Source: Allodiplogaster sudhausi
Lineage: Eukaryota > Nematoda > Chromadorea > Rhabditida > Diplogasteridae
Reading direction: 5' to 3'
Length of the DNA stretch: 64,000 nucleotides
Assembly (NCBI GenBank): GCA_945643635.1
Contig: CALZFC010000016.1
Span: 2,770,501-2,834,500, forward strand
The position numbers and the translations under genes are program-made. Positions 1-12,232 of the stretch are shown here, in pieces. Positions within the stretch are counted from its first letter, which is position 1, and each line of letters opens with the position of its first letter. The notes below the pieces were generated by a model, which was given only the letters and a program-made list of their open reading frames with translations, was not told where the DNA came from and did no database searches.

Positions 1-185
1 TGTTCATAAATAAGGTGGATGGGAAATGATAATCACAGTGTGAGTCTCTCTACAGTAAGAGGGCTGACAGTGGCTTCTACCTAATTAAAGCCACTAAGAG
101 AATGGCAGCTTGAAGAGAGCCATTTGCCTTTTTGACTTTCGCTTTAATGATCTTGACACTTTGCTCCGTTCTCACTTTCGAACAA

Positions 186-274
186 TCTCTCTATCTCTCT
201 CTCTCTCTCTCCACATCTTATTCTTAGTCTTCCTCTTCCTCTCTCTCTCTCTGTCTCTGTCTCCCTCTCTCTCG
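186..274. repeat. (CT)n microsatellite
   Basis: Near-continuous CT dinucleotides with a few CTGT and CTTC interruptions. The block is followed at 346-365 by a short (GA)n tract, so the two can pair as a weak foldback. Confidence 0.85.
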
Positions 275-589
275 CATATCCGCTTTGCCGCCCACTCGAC
301 ATGGCTCTTCCAACCAAAGGCACTTTTATTATTGAGTGGCAGGAGAGAGAGAGAGAGAGAGAGAAGATAAGAGGGCAGCTGTTCACTGTGCAGGCACAGG
401 GGGTGGTTGAAGGAAAGGGCACAAGATTGATTTGGCAGAAAAGGACAATGCAACGCGATTTGTGCGCGGATTGCAAGAGGCAGAAGTTGATACTGATCTG
501 CTTAAAAAAGAAGAGGTAAGAGATTGAGCACTTGCGGCAGCTGATCAGCGAAATGCAAGATAGATAAGGAGATTTGAGAGCGAAAAGGC

Positions 590-690
590 AGAGAGAGAGT
601 GTGTGAGAAGAGAGAAAGAGAGAGAGAGATAATCGAGAGAGAGAGAGAAAGAGAGGAGAGAGATAGAGAGAGATAGAGATCATAGAGAGA
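590..690. repeat. (GA)n microsatellite, imperfect
   Basis: GA dinucleotide tract broken by GTGTG and ATCGAG interruptions. It is the purine-strand counterpart of the CT block 400 bp to the left. Confidence 0.8.
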
Positions 691-2231
691 ACGATAAAGT
701 GAGAGTGATGGAGAGATTCATATGTACATAGATGAGAGATAGAGAGAATAGATGCTCAATGTGATAAGACCCATGATGGACTTGGATGACTTTGAAAGAT
801 AGAGAGAGAGAGAAAGAAGAAAAGAGAGAACCGAAAAAAAGTCTCAAGTTATGAACTGATAAGAATGCTCACTCATTGTCAGAGAGTGCTTTGAACGAAA
901 GAATATCGAAGTATGCACGAAGTGAGAATTTAAAATACATTTACAAAATCATCGCTTCTCGGAAAAGTGTCTAATAAGTAGGGGTCCGCAGAGAAATGCA
1001 CCGGTAACGTTCAGTAAAAAGATTACCTTTCTCTTCCTGTCTCACTTTCATTTTCGTATTATTATATTTAGTCTATTTAGTGCGCACTTTAATATTTTTG
1101 GCTACGTTGCCGTTCGCTAGAACGAGCAGCGAAACTGTGCAAATTGAGGAAATGGAGATGGAGGAAAGCAAAAGAGTGAGGACAGCCTTCGCGCTGACCC
1201 CATCCTCTGGCTTATCCGGCGAGGAGCGTGTGTATCCTTCTGAACTTTCTCTCTCTGCCTGTCTCTCTCGCGCTCTCTATCTGCCTCTCTGTCCCTCTCC
1301 CTCTCTCTCTCTCCCTCTCTCCCTTGCTCGCTCTATGCGTCTCTGTCCCCTCTTCCTCACAAACCCCATGATCAGGCCCTACCAATCCAAACCATACGCC
1401 CGGTCATTTCCTCCTCAATTTCAAGCGCCTTCCTAGGCAATCGAATCGTCGGGATTTTCAACATGCCCTTCCAATTCTTTCTCTCATTTCTCTCTCTCTC
1501 CGTCTGTTTGTCTTTTAGTTTCTCTCTCTCTCTCCCTCTTTCTCTCGCCGTTCCTCGATCTCTCTCCGAAATGTAAATGGCTAGCAGGATTTGTGACCTC
1601 ATGTTCTTTGTTTAAGAGAGCGCTTACAGGAGAATTAGTTAGCACAATAAAATAAAAATATGTTTTAAAGAGTATCTTCAGCAGATTGAAGTCAAAAGAT
1701 AATAGGCATTGACTTTCCTTTGACCAGCTTCAATGGATCTCCAACAGAGGCAGAGAAAGTGAAACGACACCTTTGTAAGCTCTCTCTCTCTCTCTCAGTC
1801 TCTGTCTCTTTCTTTCTCTCTTTCTCTCCCTCTGTATACGGAGAATCCAATTTCCTATTTTACAGTTTCGAGACTAATTCCTTAAAATTTTGAAAATAAT
1901 ATTCATCAGAAATATTTAAGTCTCCTGTCAAAAATCGGTGAAACAAGAACAAAAAAACTTCCACATCTACAACATATTGTGTATTGCGAAATAAATACAA
2001 AAAGTGAAATAAAAATATTCAGTGACGACATAAACACAGCTATGCGTTCATAGGAAAAGAACACGTGAGCTACATGTGAAGTCGTCAGAACAGACTTCTG
2101 TTTTTTTGTGCTCCGCATTGCAATTTCTCTGCAGATGCCTGTAGATGCACTGTTGTATTTGTCATATGTACGTCTCAAATCTCGAATTCACAATCTCTCA
2201 TGCTCTCACTCTCTCTCCTATGTACCTCGCA

Positions 2232-2330
2232 CGCCCTCTCCCCACTCATTCTCTCTCCCCTCTACCACGCTCGCCCTCTCCCCACTCACTCTCTCTCCCC
2301 TCTACCACGCTCGCCCTCTCCCTCATTCTC
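2232..2330. repeat. 40-bp tandem repeat in a CT-rich block
   Basis: Two near-identical 40-bp units start at 2232 and 2272, each beginning CGCCCTCTCC and ending CTACCACGCT. A truncated third unit follows. The two full units differ at one visible base. Confidence 0.85.
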
Positions 2331-2817
2331 TCTTTCACTCTCTCTCTCGCCCTCTCTTTTCAATTTCTCCACCCTGCGCAAAATTTCACTTTTTCTCTTC
2401 ACCCGTCCTCTTCAGCGAGCAACATTTCATACATGTTCCACTAAAGACGCAATTGATTCTCTAGAAACATGCCACTGTGCTCTTCGAGCACATTCAGCGG
2501 TACCATTAAAAAGATTTAAAAGTGTTCAGATCAAAGAACAAGATCATTTCTTCATCTCAAACTGACTAGCTTCACAACCCAATGTGCAACAAATGTACCA
2601 GGCAAGACAGCCATTGTTTTTATAAGCCGCTATTTACAGTTCAAATCACGGAATTACAATATGAATTACAATATTATTAAAAATATTAATTTTTCTTTTA
2701 CCATTTGGCACAAACTGCGAGTTATGGGCATGTGATGAACGGGTAGGGGAAATTATGCCAAATTCCAACTTTGTGGAATGACATGCACCAGTATGGTAAT
2801 AAAAAATAGCACTGAGA

Positions 2818-3020
2818 GAAGGGGAGAGAGAGAGACAGGAGGAGAGAGAGATGCAAGGGAAGAGAGAATGGAAGAGAGATAGTGAGAGGAAGAGAGAACA
2901 TAAGAGAGAGAGAGAAACAGGATGAGAGAGGGAGAGCGGAAGAGAGAGCATAAGAGAGAGAAACAGGAAGAGAGAGAGAGAGAGTGAGAGAGAGAGAGGG
3001 AGAGAGAGAGAGGAAGAGAT
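2818..3020. repeat. (GA)n-rich imperfect array
   Basis: About 200 bp of GAGAG interspersed with GGAAG, ACAGGA and CATAAG interruptions. The interruptions recur, which points to expansion of a longer unit as well as dinucleotide slippage. Confidence 0.8.
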
Positions 3021-5156
3021 AGGGCCAGAGTGAATGGAAACAAGGCCGGACCGGTTCAGCCGAGCCCATCTGGCAGGAGGCACTTCACAGTTGCCACATT
3101 CTTTCTCTCGTTTCTCTCGTCTGCTCTTTCTCTCCCAATCTCTACCACTTTCTCTCTCTCTCTCACATGACGAAACCTTGTGGTTGAGTAATTGTCTGAG
3201 GTAGAGAGAGAGAGAGAGAGAGAGAGAGGAGGGAGGGAGTGGAATAAGGAGAGAATCTTGAGGGAGCCCTTGTCTGATTCCCAGTCATACTCAATGAAGA
3301 GAGAAAGTGAAGATGACATGAGCTCGAACGACAAAAGAGATTTATATATTTCTTCCGACTCCTATAACCAAATGGGAAGAAATTACAACGGAGTTATTTC
3401 CTCGTCTAACACTCTGATCTCTCACATTACCGCTCTCCCTCTCTCTCTAACTCTCTGATCTCTCTCCCACACCTTCTTCACACCGTCTGAGGAAGTGTTC
3501 CACAGTATCTCCAAATTTTATATGGATTTGGAAGGTGACAAAGTTGTTTACTGTTGCCGAGTCCAGCGTTGAAAAATAATAAAAAAAACGCAACAAGATG
3601 ACTCATCGACAACGAATGTATAAGGAATTCATCAAGATTGCACGACTCCAACAAAATATCGTAATTAAAAAACTGGGCGTACACATATTTTATTTTGATC
3701 TTCCATTGCAGAAAGATTTTAAATTTTTTTTACTGCATTCTCAAAACATTCATTGCCAATCTATGTACATATGTATGTAAGTGCAATTCGTATTCCTTAA
3801 AGGATACAGCGCTCTTGAATTCGTGCCCTTTAGCCAGACACGATGACGAGAGATCATCTGATTTAGAGAAACGAGACTTAAATGGTCAGGAAGATGCGAA
3901 TAGATTACTGTTAAGTTTCGTGCTCCTTTAACGTGGCTTAATCACAGCCGACTGTTTAGTCACGATACGATGCACATTGTTGCCCGCCTAAGACATGCAA
4001 ATAACTAGGCAGAGCCCTGTTCGGCTGCAGCAGCCATGTCAAGGTTGCTGCTGTCTTTGAGTGAATGATAATTACTGCACATACTACTACTACAGTAAAA
4101 GTCAGGGCTAATGGTAAGATAATAATATGGAGAAGAAGAGGAAAAAGACCAAGTAGAAAGAGAAGTGAACGAAGAACTAGATAGTAGCAGGAGGACTGCT
4201 AGAAGTGGCCCGTAAACACTAGAATGGCGCCAACAAACAGCAGCAGCCATAATATGCGCGCAAAACAAGTAGAGGACCTCCTATTTACTCATTTGGCCAT
4301 GTGGCCATCTTATCCTTTTACCATCTTCAAAGATAAGGGAAAACTCCGCCGCTTATCGCTGCTGCTGCTGCAGCAGCAAACAATCTGTCGCAAAGAGTTG
4401 CAAAGACTCACGTGAAATAGCGAACATTTATAGTTGACCCCGTCTTTTTCATGACACAATGTTTATTTACAAAATATTATGGCAGATTTATCACACACCA
4501 AGAGGCAAATAGGTATAAGTAAGCACTATAAATTTAAATGTTTAGGAAAAAAGCTTTCATCGACAGAACATAAATCACAAGAGCTCATCATCATCAGCTA
4601 AACCGCCGTGCGCGGATCATGCCATCATAATGCGGAAATGAGGCAGAACATGAAGTGCAGAGGGAGATACTATTTTGTTTAGACATATAGAGGGTTTGCG
4701 GAAGAGAATAAGAGAGAGAGAGGGAGGTAAAGAGATAGAGAAAATGAAAACATGGGGAACGTGGTGGAGGGCATAAATATCCTCTACCCGCAGGCGGATC
4801 AGCCAAATCCCTGTCGAAAGTGGATCAGACGACAACATCATGCACAGTTGCAGATTCAGAAGTGGGCTGGTGGATGTTTCACTTTCTCTCTCTTACTCTC
4901 TCTCTCTCTCTCTCTCTCTCTTCCTTTATCTCTCTCACTCTCTTTTTCTTTATGTCTCTTTTCCTCTTTCTCCTTGTTTCTTTTTTCACTCGCTCACTGT
5001 CTAATTTCTCCATGCCTCTGAAGTACTTTGAATATAATATTTAAAAAATAAAATAGAATTCTTAAAATAGAAAGTTAGCGACATTAAACATTAACAAAAC
5101 TCGTCTTTGTCGCGCAATTCATACAACCATTCTTTCTCTTTATCTCACTTAAATCA

Positions 5157-5255
5157 GTCTCTCTCTCTCTCTCTCTCAGTCTCTCTCTCTCTCTCTGTCT
5201 CTCTCTCTGTCTCTCTCTCTCTCTGTCTCTCTCTCTCTGTCTCTCTGTCTCTCTG

Positions 5256-5313
<58 letters not shown>
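5157..5313. repeat. (CT)n array with periodic GT interruptions
   Basis: One of the purest long CT tracts in the window. TCTGTCTC interruptions recur at variable spacing. Any open frame through it is repeat-derived and should not be annotated as protein. Confidence 0.9.
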
Positions 5314-6767
5314 ACACTTTCTGTTCGCGCTCTATTTCAAATCACATCACAATGGCCATTAGCATACACACCAAACACCATGTGAGAGTTTGTGCAAACA
5401 GACAACAAACGTGCGCAAGGGCCATTATCATGGCGATTTCTGGGCTCATTAGACAAAAAGGGTCAACGAGACCGCAGGTGCATGAGATCCATTGTAAGTA
5501 AAAGTTCAATTTAAGTAACAAAAGGTTTGTATGTACATTGATGACTAATAAAAAAGAAAAAGAATTTAAGACTGAAAAATTATTGCTTGCTAATCAGACA
5601 TCTTCGGACATGTCGGCATGCGCCAAATAGCCAACACAAGACTGATCTACTGTAGATGGCATCTGATTTTTTTTCAGTTTGAAATGCCCATTTTGACACG
5701 TATGTATGTCTTATGTATGTACATATGTATGTATGAACATACAAATACGGAGACATCTCTATGGCTGTTCCATGTCAACAACACATGACGGATCGACAGT
5801 AAATGACATAGAATGGAAATGTAAAAATAAACGAGCACTGCGTACGTAGATCATGAATTGAGAGGGAAAAAACCAAATTAGAATGTTGTCTTGGGCGGGT
5901 CGGGCCCGTTCTCTTCATGTTTCTTCGTGTCCCAATGTGGAGGCAGACACAATCTATCTGCGGCATCTTGCCGACGCAGTACAACAGTCATCCACGGACA
6001 ATATGGGCCTATTTCTCTCTTTTTCTCTCACATTCCCTCCCTCTCTCTCTCTTTCTTACTCTATCCTTATCGTTCCTCTCCTTCTATTTCTCTCTTCTCT
6101 CTCCATGTCTGACGGTTCCTTTGAATCTTGTCCCTTTCTGGCACTAACAATTTCTCCTCTGTCCCATATCTTGCCTCAAAATCTCGTCAGTTGGCCACTT
6201 TCACTCATCCTTTTCCGTCTGACTCTCTTCTGCCAGCAGAACTCTCGCGACATGGCAACTGTTTTTCCCTTCCAAAGGCCACGAGTTCCTACAACTTTCT
6301 CGTGCCTCCAAGAGATAACCGAGAGAAATAGAAATACCGCGTGACCATATAGAGGTCATGCGCATAATATGCATATCTATTTATGTACTTCAGTCTTTAT
6401 TTCTTTCTGTCATATGGGCATGTCCACGCGAAAATATGTACAAGTATGACAATACAAGCCATCAATTCTTCAACAAAAAAGAGCATCAATAAAGCCAAGC
6501 AAATACTGTTTGAAATATGCACCAGCATGATGAAGAGAACAAAAAGGAACAACACGATATGGCAAAGGCAATTTTAGGCAGTGAATAGAAATAACAGACA
6601 AATATGCATATGAATATGAATTTCTTTTCTCTTATACTATTTCTCTTTTTAAACTAAATTAGCTACATATTTGGTTTAGAAAAAAAAATTTTCTTCTTAA
6701 ATTTATCGTTGTATCGGGCCGATCGATGGTGAGATGGGTCTGGAGATACTGCATGGTGCCGATTATC

Positions 6768-9700
6768 TTATACAAATCGCGTGATGGACTCCTTGGAGAG
6801 ATGCACGGGCGAGTGGGGCGTGGCGGCGGTCGCGGCAAGCGAATAGCAGCCACCGCCATCCCTGCGAATCACGGCGCCCGCGCCCGCCACAGACGAGATC
6901 GACACGGCGTCCACTGAGAAGCCGCGCCAGTTCACCGGCGGGCCGACTTCGGTCCACTTTCTGAAAGGAGCAAAGTATTAGGTTAATATTTAATAATTTT
7001 TTTAGCAGTTTTAGTTTCAATGTGTTTCTCCATAAAATCCTTATCCAGTAGTATGCAGGATTATGATTATGAATTTTTTTTGAAGAATGTTACATTATTA
7101 ATTTTATCTTATGTTTTACAAACAACAAGAAAAATAATAAATAAAAATTTTTTATACCTCTGCGCTTTGGTCGCAGCCGCTTGGCTGTTGCAGCCGGCCG
7201 CTGCGGCAGCGGCAGCGAGGGCCGGAAGCGAAGCGCGACGCGTGAACGCTGAGAACTTCTTCTTCTTCTTGAACACGAATCCTGCAAGGCAGAAAAGGCT
7301 GAGATAAAATATAAGCAGGTATAAAATGCTATAAATACTTCTCTTTTTCTCAAGATTGTATTCTTTCTCTCCCTATTGCTCTCCCCTCTCTCACTCTCTC
7401 TATCTCTCTCGATCTCTCTCTTTCTCTCGTACCTCACCTCTACCATGCCCTTTCTCTCCTCCTCTACCCCTCCCTCCCCTCTCAATCCGCCCAAAAGCAG
7501 CACGGATTAACCTTCTCCCCAGATATCACCAACAGCCACGCTCGCGCCCTCGCTCTATGCAAATTAGGCGATTTGCATCTTGAATCTGATCTCCCTCTTC
7601 GCCTCCTCATTTTCCTGCATCGCTCGCAAGCACGAATTACTCTCTCTTTCCCCCTACCTTGCAAAATATGACTGTCAGAGATTATTCGTGCTTAACTAAT
7701 TCACGTTTTCTCTACTCAAGCAAAGTTCGTTATAACGCGATGCTTCCCTCTTCTTTTGCAGAATGCAATAGATGCGTTTTCGAGAAAATGTGTGGCCTCA
7801 GCACCGTGACTTGTGCATTCAAAGCCGCCCTGATCTCATCGTGAGAGGATATTGCCCTAGAGATTAGTTTACTGATTGCAAAACGCGCAATCAGTCAACT
7901 AATCCATCGAAAGCCTTGGCATATCATATTTTCTCCTAGTTTCTAGTGTGCATCTGGAGGAGATGCAGGATGGAAGTTTTGAAATCTGATATCCGGGTTC
8001 GAAAGATCACCCTGCACACTTTGTCGGCACTAATTCTAATCTCACAAAAAAAAATCCCTTTGTTCCTTTCATCTTTCATTTCACTACTGAATCTTTCTCG
8101 GCTGGCTTGGTCTTTCTCTCTCTCACTCTCTGTCTCTCTTTCATTCACTCTCTCTCTCTCTCCCTCACCATTAGCAATGTGGCAGTTCTGGCTGGACGAC
8201 TTGCGTCCATAGAAGTCGACGATGAGCGCAGCATTGTGCAGCGAAGAGAGCGCGTCAGCAGTGAGATGCAGCCGGCTTTCGGTGAGCCCAGCCGCTCCGC
8301 CGCCACTCCGGCGCCAGCCTCCGCCACTGCGGCCACTGCCGTCGCCGCGGCCAACCGGCCAGTACGAAGTGTGGAGAGGGCCTTGAAATAGGAAATCTTA
8401 AAATTATGTTTTTTTTTTCTCTCAATCTTGAACGTATATGCATGTCAAAATCCGAACCGAAAATGCTGAGCATAGACGTGTAGAAGAAGACGACGGCGAT
8501 GAGCGAAATGGCAGGAATGAAGAGCAGAAGTGGAACATCCTGAAGGGAAAAGGAGAGAATAAGAGATGAAATAAAGTGCGTATGCATAATTCTGCTTTCA
8601 ATGAGTCAAACCAAGTGGAACATCCCGAGAGGCGAGATTAAGAATAATAAAGAATGCATATCTCCGTTTCCATGAATCAGTACAAGTGGAACATCCCGAG
8701 GAGAAGAGAAGAGATATAGAAACAAATAAAGTACACTTTTTCTATTTCCATCAAGTAAGCATATCGAATGAAAACGAGGAGTGGCCTGAAGCCGGATTCA
8801 AAAGGAGGATTTTCGCGCATCAGCTTATTTCGTTCATTTAAAGAGCGTCACAGCTAAAGATGTACTACGCACTTTGACCACTGAATAACAGAGCAAAAGT
8901 GAAACGGCCACATAATCACCAATAAATAGCCCTTTTAAAGCTACCATAAAAAGTAGAAATGAAGTCCTAAGCGATAATTTAAAGGTGTGTGAGCGATTCA
9001 TAAGAATTCCTACAGAACGGATAGCAAGAAGCGTAGATTAAAGTACTTACCGTTGAAAGTGGAAGGAAGGGCGCGGCAAAGGCGGCAGCTGCCGCAGCAG
9101 GCGCGGCCAGCGGAAGGAGTGCCGCGTCGAGTGCGTCAAAGGACTTGGCCGGCTGCGCTCGTTTACGAGAGGCGAGGAAGAAGGAGCCGAAGCGGATAGC
9201 GCAGTCGACCGGAAGAGCGACAGAAAGAAGGAGAAGCCATGGAGCGAGCGACGAGGAGAGCGAGCCGCGGAGAAGCTGAATAAAGCGTTTCACTTTTATT
9301 TATTTATTTATTTTGTTTTTACAAATAATTATATGTATGAATATTAAAATTGGTACAAAAAACCTTTAAAAAAATTATATACATATGTATGTATTTAAAA
9401 AAATAATAATAGAAAAAAATCACTGACCATAAAAGCAATAGTCGCCGAAAAGACAAAGAGAACGGTCGCGAATGAGATCATGGCGAGAATGAGGTTTCTG
9501 GAAAGATGGAACTAAAGAAGAAAAAATAGTGATTTTTTAAAATCATTTTTTGGTCAAAAAATGGAAGCAACAGTCACTTGTAAACGTAATGGAGATAAGA
9601 ATAAATAAATCAATAAATAAATCGATGTATACCTGCAGAAGAGGAGCAGAGCAGCGAGAGAGACGACCAGGCCGACCACGCACGTCCAGAGCAGCAGAGC

Positions 9701-10224
9701 AAGCTGAGCGCGGTCCTGAAAAGGAACAATAAAAAGCGTTTCAATTAACGACTTATTCCGTAATTTATAAATAATTTAGATTTCTCTCTCACCTAGGAAA
9801 ATCATACTTACAGTACTATTTTTAGTAGATGTAAAATTGGAAATAATCATGTTTGCACTGGTCATGTTCCTCACTAATCACTTGCGTAAGTGTGCATGCA
9901 CGTATGTACATATTTTGATAGTTTATTGCAACATCATAAATCTTCCTCTCTCTCTCCATTCGTCAGTGCTTGTGATTAGAAGCTGATAGCTGTGGTTGGA
10001 ACAGTCGTCACAAATCTCCCTCTTTTTCATTCTCTCTCTCTCATTTTCCCTTACTCCACTCTCTCAGTGATGTTATTCCACTTCACATTATCCGATTAAA
10101 TCTTATATCTGCGCGCACGAAAGGCTCTTCTCTCGTTCCTCGTATGAAGAAGCTCGACCGCAACAAACAAGGTTCCCTTTCGCTCTCGTTATCTAATCCC
10201 TTTCTCTCTCACCTTCACTTTCGT

Positions 10225-10258
<34 letters not shown>

Positions 10259-10294
10259 TGTGTCTCATTCTCTCTAACTCTCTATCTCTCTCCA

Positions 10295-10344
<50 letters not shown>

Positions 10345-12181
10345 TCTCTCGTTCTCTCTCTCTGACCATTTTGTCGATTCCCGTCTTCTGCGCAAGCGAG
10401 CCATAGTCGACGACGCATGCAGTGACGAACGTCCTGAAAGAAGAAGACTTTGGCTATCGCTCATTCTCTTTCTCTGCTTCTCTGCCTTTCTGTCTAGATA
10501 ATCCTTACACCCTCTTCTCTTGCTCTCTTCTTCTCTGCTCTCTCAACTCTTTCTCCCATAATAGAGAAAGTGCGTAAAGAGTCAGAAATATATCATCGAA
10601 AAGCTCGCTAGAAGAGCACGTGGTCCCTAATTGAAAGATGTTGACTTTTCGTGAATAGCAGACACTCGAGATGGGTCTTCATGGCTAAACTAGTCGGATG
10701 CGTAAAAAGAAAAGCGAAAAGGTCGCGACTAGTCAGGGGCTCTTACGATTAGGCAAAGGCCTTTTCCGGGAGATGGCCATAAACACAAAAATATACACTT
10801 CTTGTTGACATCGTATATTTCAAGAGAGCGAAAAGGTTAGAAAGCGGATTAGACAACTTTATCTCTCTTTTTTGACGTCTATCATCGTTCGACTGTTTTC
10901 ATCTCGAATAAATATCCAAATGCCGTATTGAAGTGGAAAGGCAAACAAGCATTCCATCTGACATTATATATTAATCTAATCGCAAACATATTTGTTTTGG
11001 TTCTCTTTTTGGGAACTATTGAAGGAAGTCTTGAAAAGGTGAGAAAGAAATATGAGACAGTTATGTATTTTTATTAGAAGTGTCCGATTCTACATAAGTC
11101 AATGATCATTACTATGAAAAGCAGAGAACGTAGCTGACGAGATTTCAAAAAAGAGAGAAATGAAACTGACCAAATAACAACAACGCCAAGCGCGAAGAGT
11201 ACGGCGATGCAATGGCCGCCGCGCGAGATGGCCACACGGATGGCACGCGCGCCAAAGTGCACGACGTAGATGGTGGACTCGAAGAAGAGCGCGCGCAGCT
11301 GCTGCCACAGGCCCCAGTCACAGTTGGAAGTTGAAGACGATGACGTCATGTAGTGATGCGCCGGAGCCCATTCCTTATATTAGGCATATTTATTTATCTT
11401 TTTAAACATATTTTTATTTTCATTTTATTCAATTTATATTATAATATTGTAAGTTTTTTTTAAACATTTTGTAACAACACCAAAAATAACACGGAAGATG
11501 TGGGAGCCACAGCGAAGTATGTATGTATGTATGTATGTAGTTAGTATGAAAAATGGCTTCATGGCTAATATCCAAAGCGCTCGCCCACCATATTTGCTTT
11601 CACTTAAAACTCGATCTGACTTTGCGATGGGGATAAATGATAAGATTATTGCATGAAAAGTCCCATGCCGAAAGCGACATTCCTGCGATGTAATTATCTA
11701 ATTTTTTCATCTTCTACTTCCTTTGCAAGTTCATAAGAACTCTATTTAAAAAGAGATCAAATTAATCGCCCTCGCAATTTGTGCGATTGGGGGCTCGAAA
11801 TAGCGGGATAATTAGGAAGACGTTGCTATCTATGGGACGGGAAAGATCTGTAATAGCCCTGCCCAGAAACGAAATTAGAACCCCTGCTTCATTGGGTGCA
11901 AGGCGGGAAGTCTACAAGGAATTTGGAATTTCCAGAAAAAGTGCACGCGTGTATTAATTAAGAGGATTCAGATGTTATACGGTAGGATATAAAAATAAAA
12001 ATAATTAATTTAAAAAATATATATTTATTTCGCTTACCGCGCTTCTCCTTTGCCGGAGCACAAAGAGTGCGGGAAGAGCAAGAGACGTTGCAGGCAGAAG
12101 AACGGCAGAGCAGAGAGCGACAGCCGAGGAGAGAAGGCGAAGAGAGCCGCTCGACGGTGAAGAATACAGACAGGCCTGGAG

Positions 12182-12232
<51 letters not shown>

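Larger units (their letters stand above)
1..6767. other. Intergenic DNA rich in (CT)n/(GA)n, no supported gene
   Basis: I see no exon set with consistent splice phases on either strand. Open frames here are mostly Leu/Ser- or Arg/Glu-rich translations of CT/GA tracts. The stretch holds about ten polypyrimidine or polypurine blocks, a 40-bp tandem repeat near 2232, and TATG/CATA runs near 5700-5735. A non-repetitive piece at 4752-4880 is open on the plus strand but has no partner exon. The left end is the far 3' side of the minus-strand gene that stops at 6768, so 3' UTR probably covers its last few hundred bases. Confidence 0.6.

Noticed and set aside
144..683. Long minus-strand open frame of 179 codons rich in Leu, Ser and Arg
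   Set aside because: It is a translation of CT/GA repeats, with no splice partners and no non-repetitive core.
10144..10464. Overlapping open frames on both strands
   Set aside because: Both come from the (CT)n array in intron 8. Only 10367-10433 on the minus strand fits as an exon.
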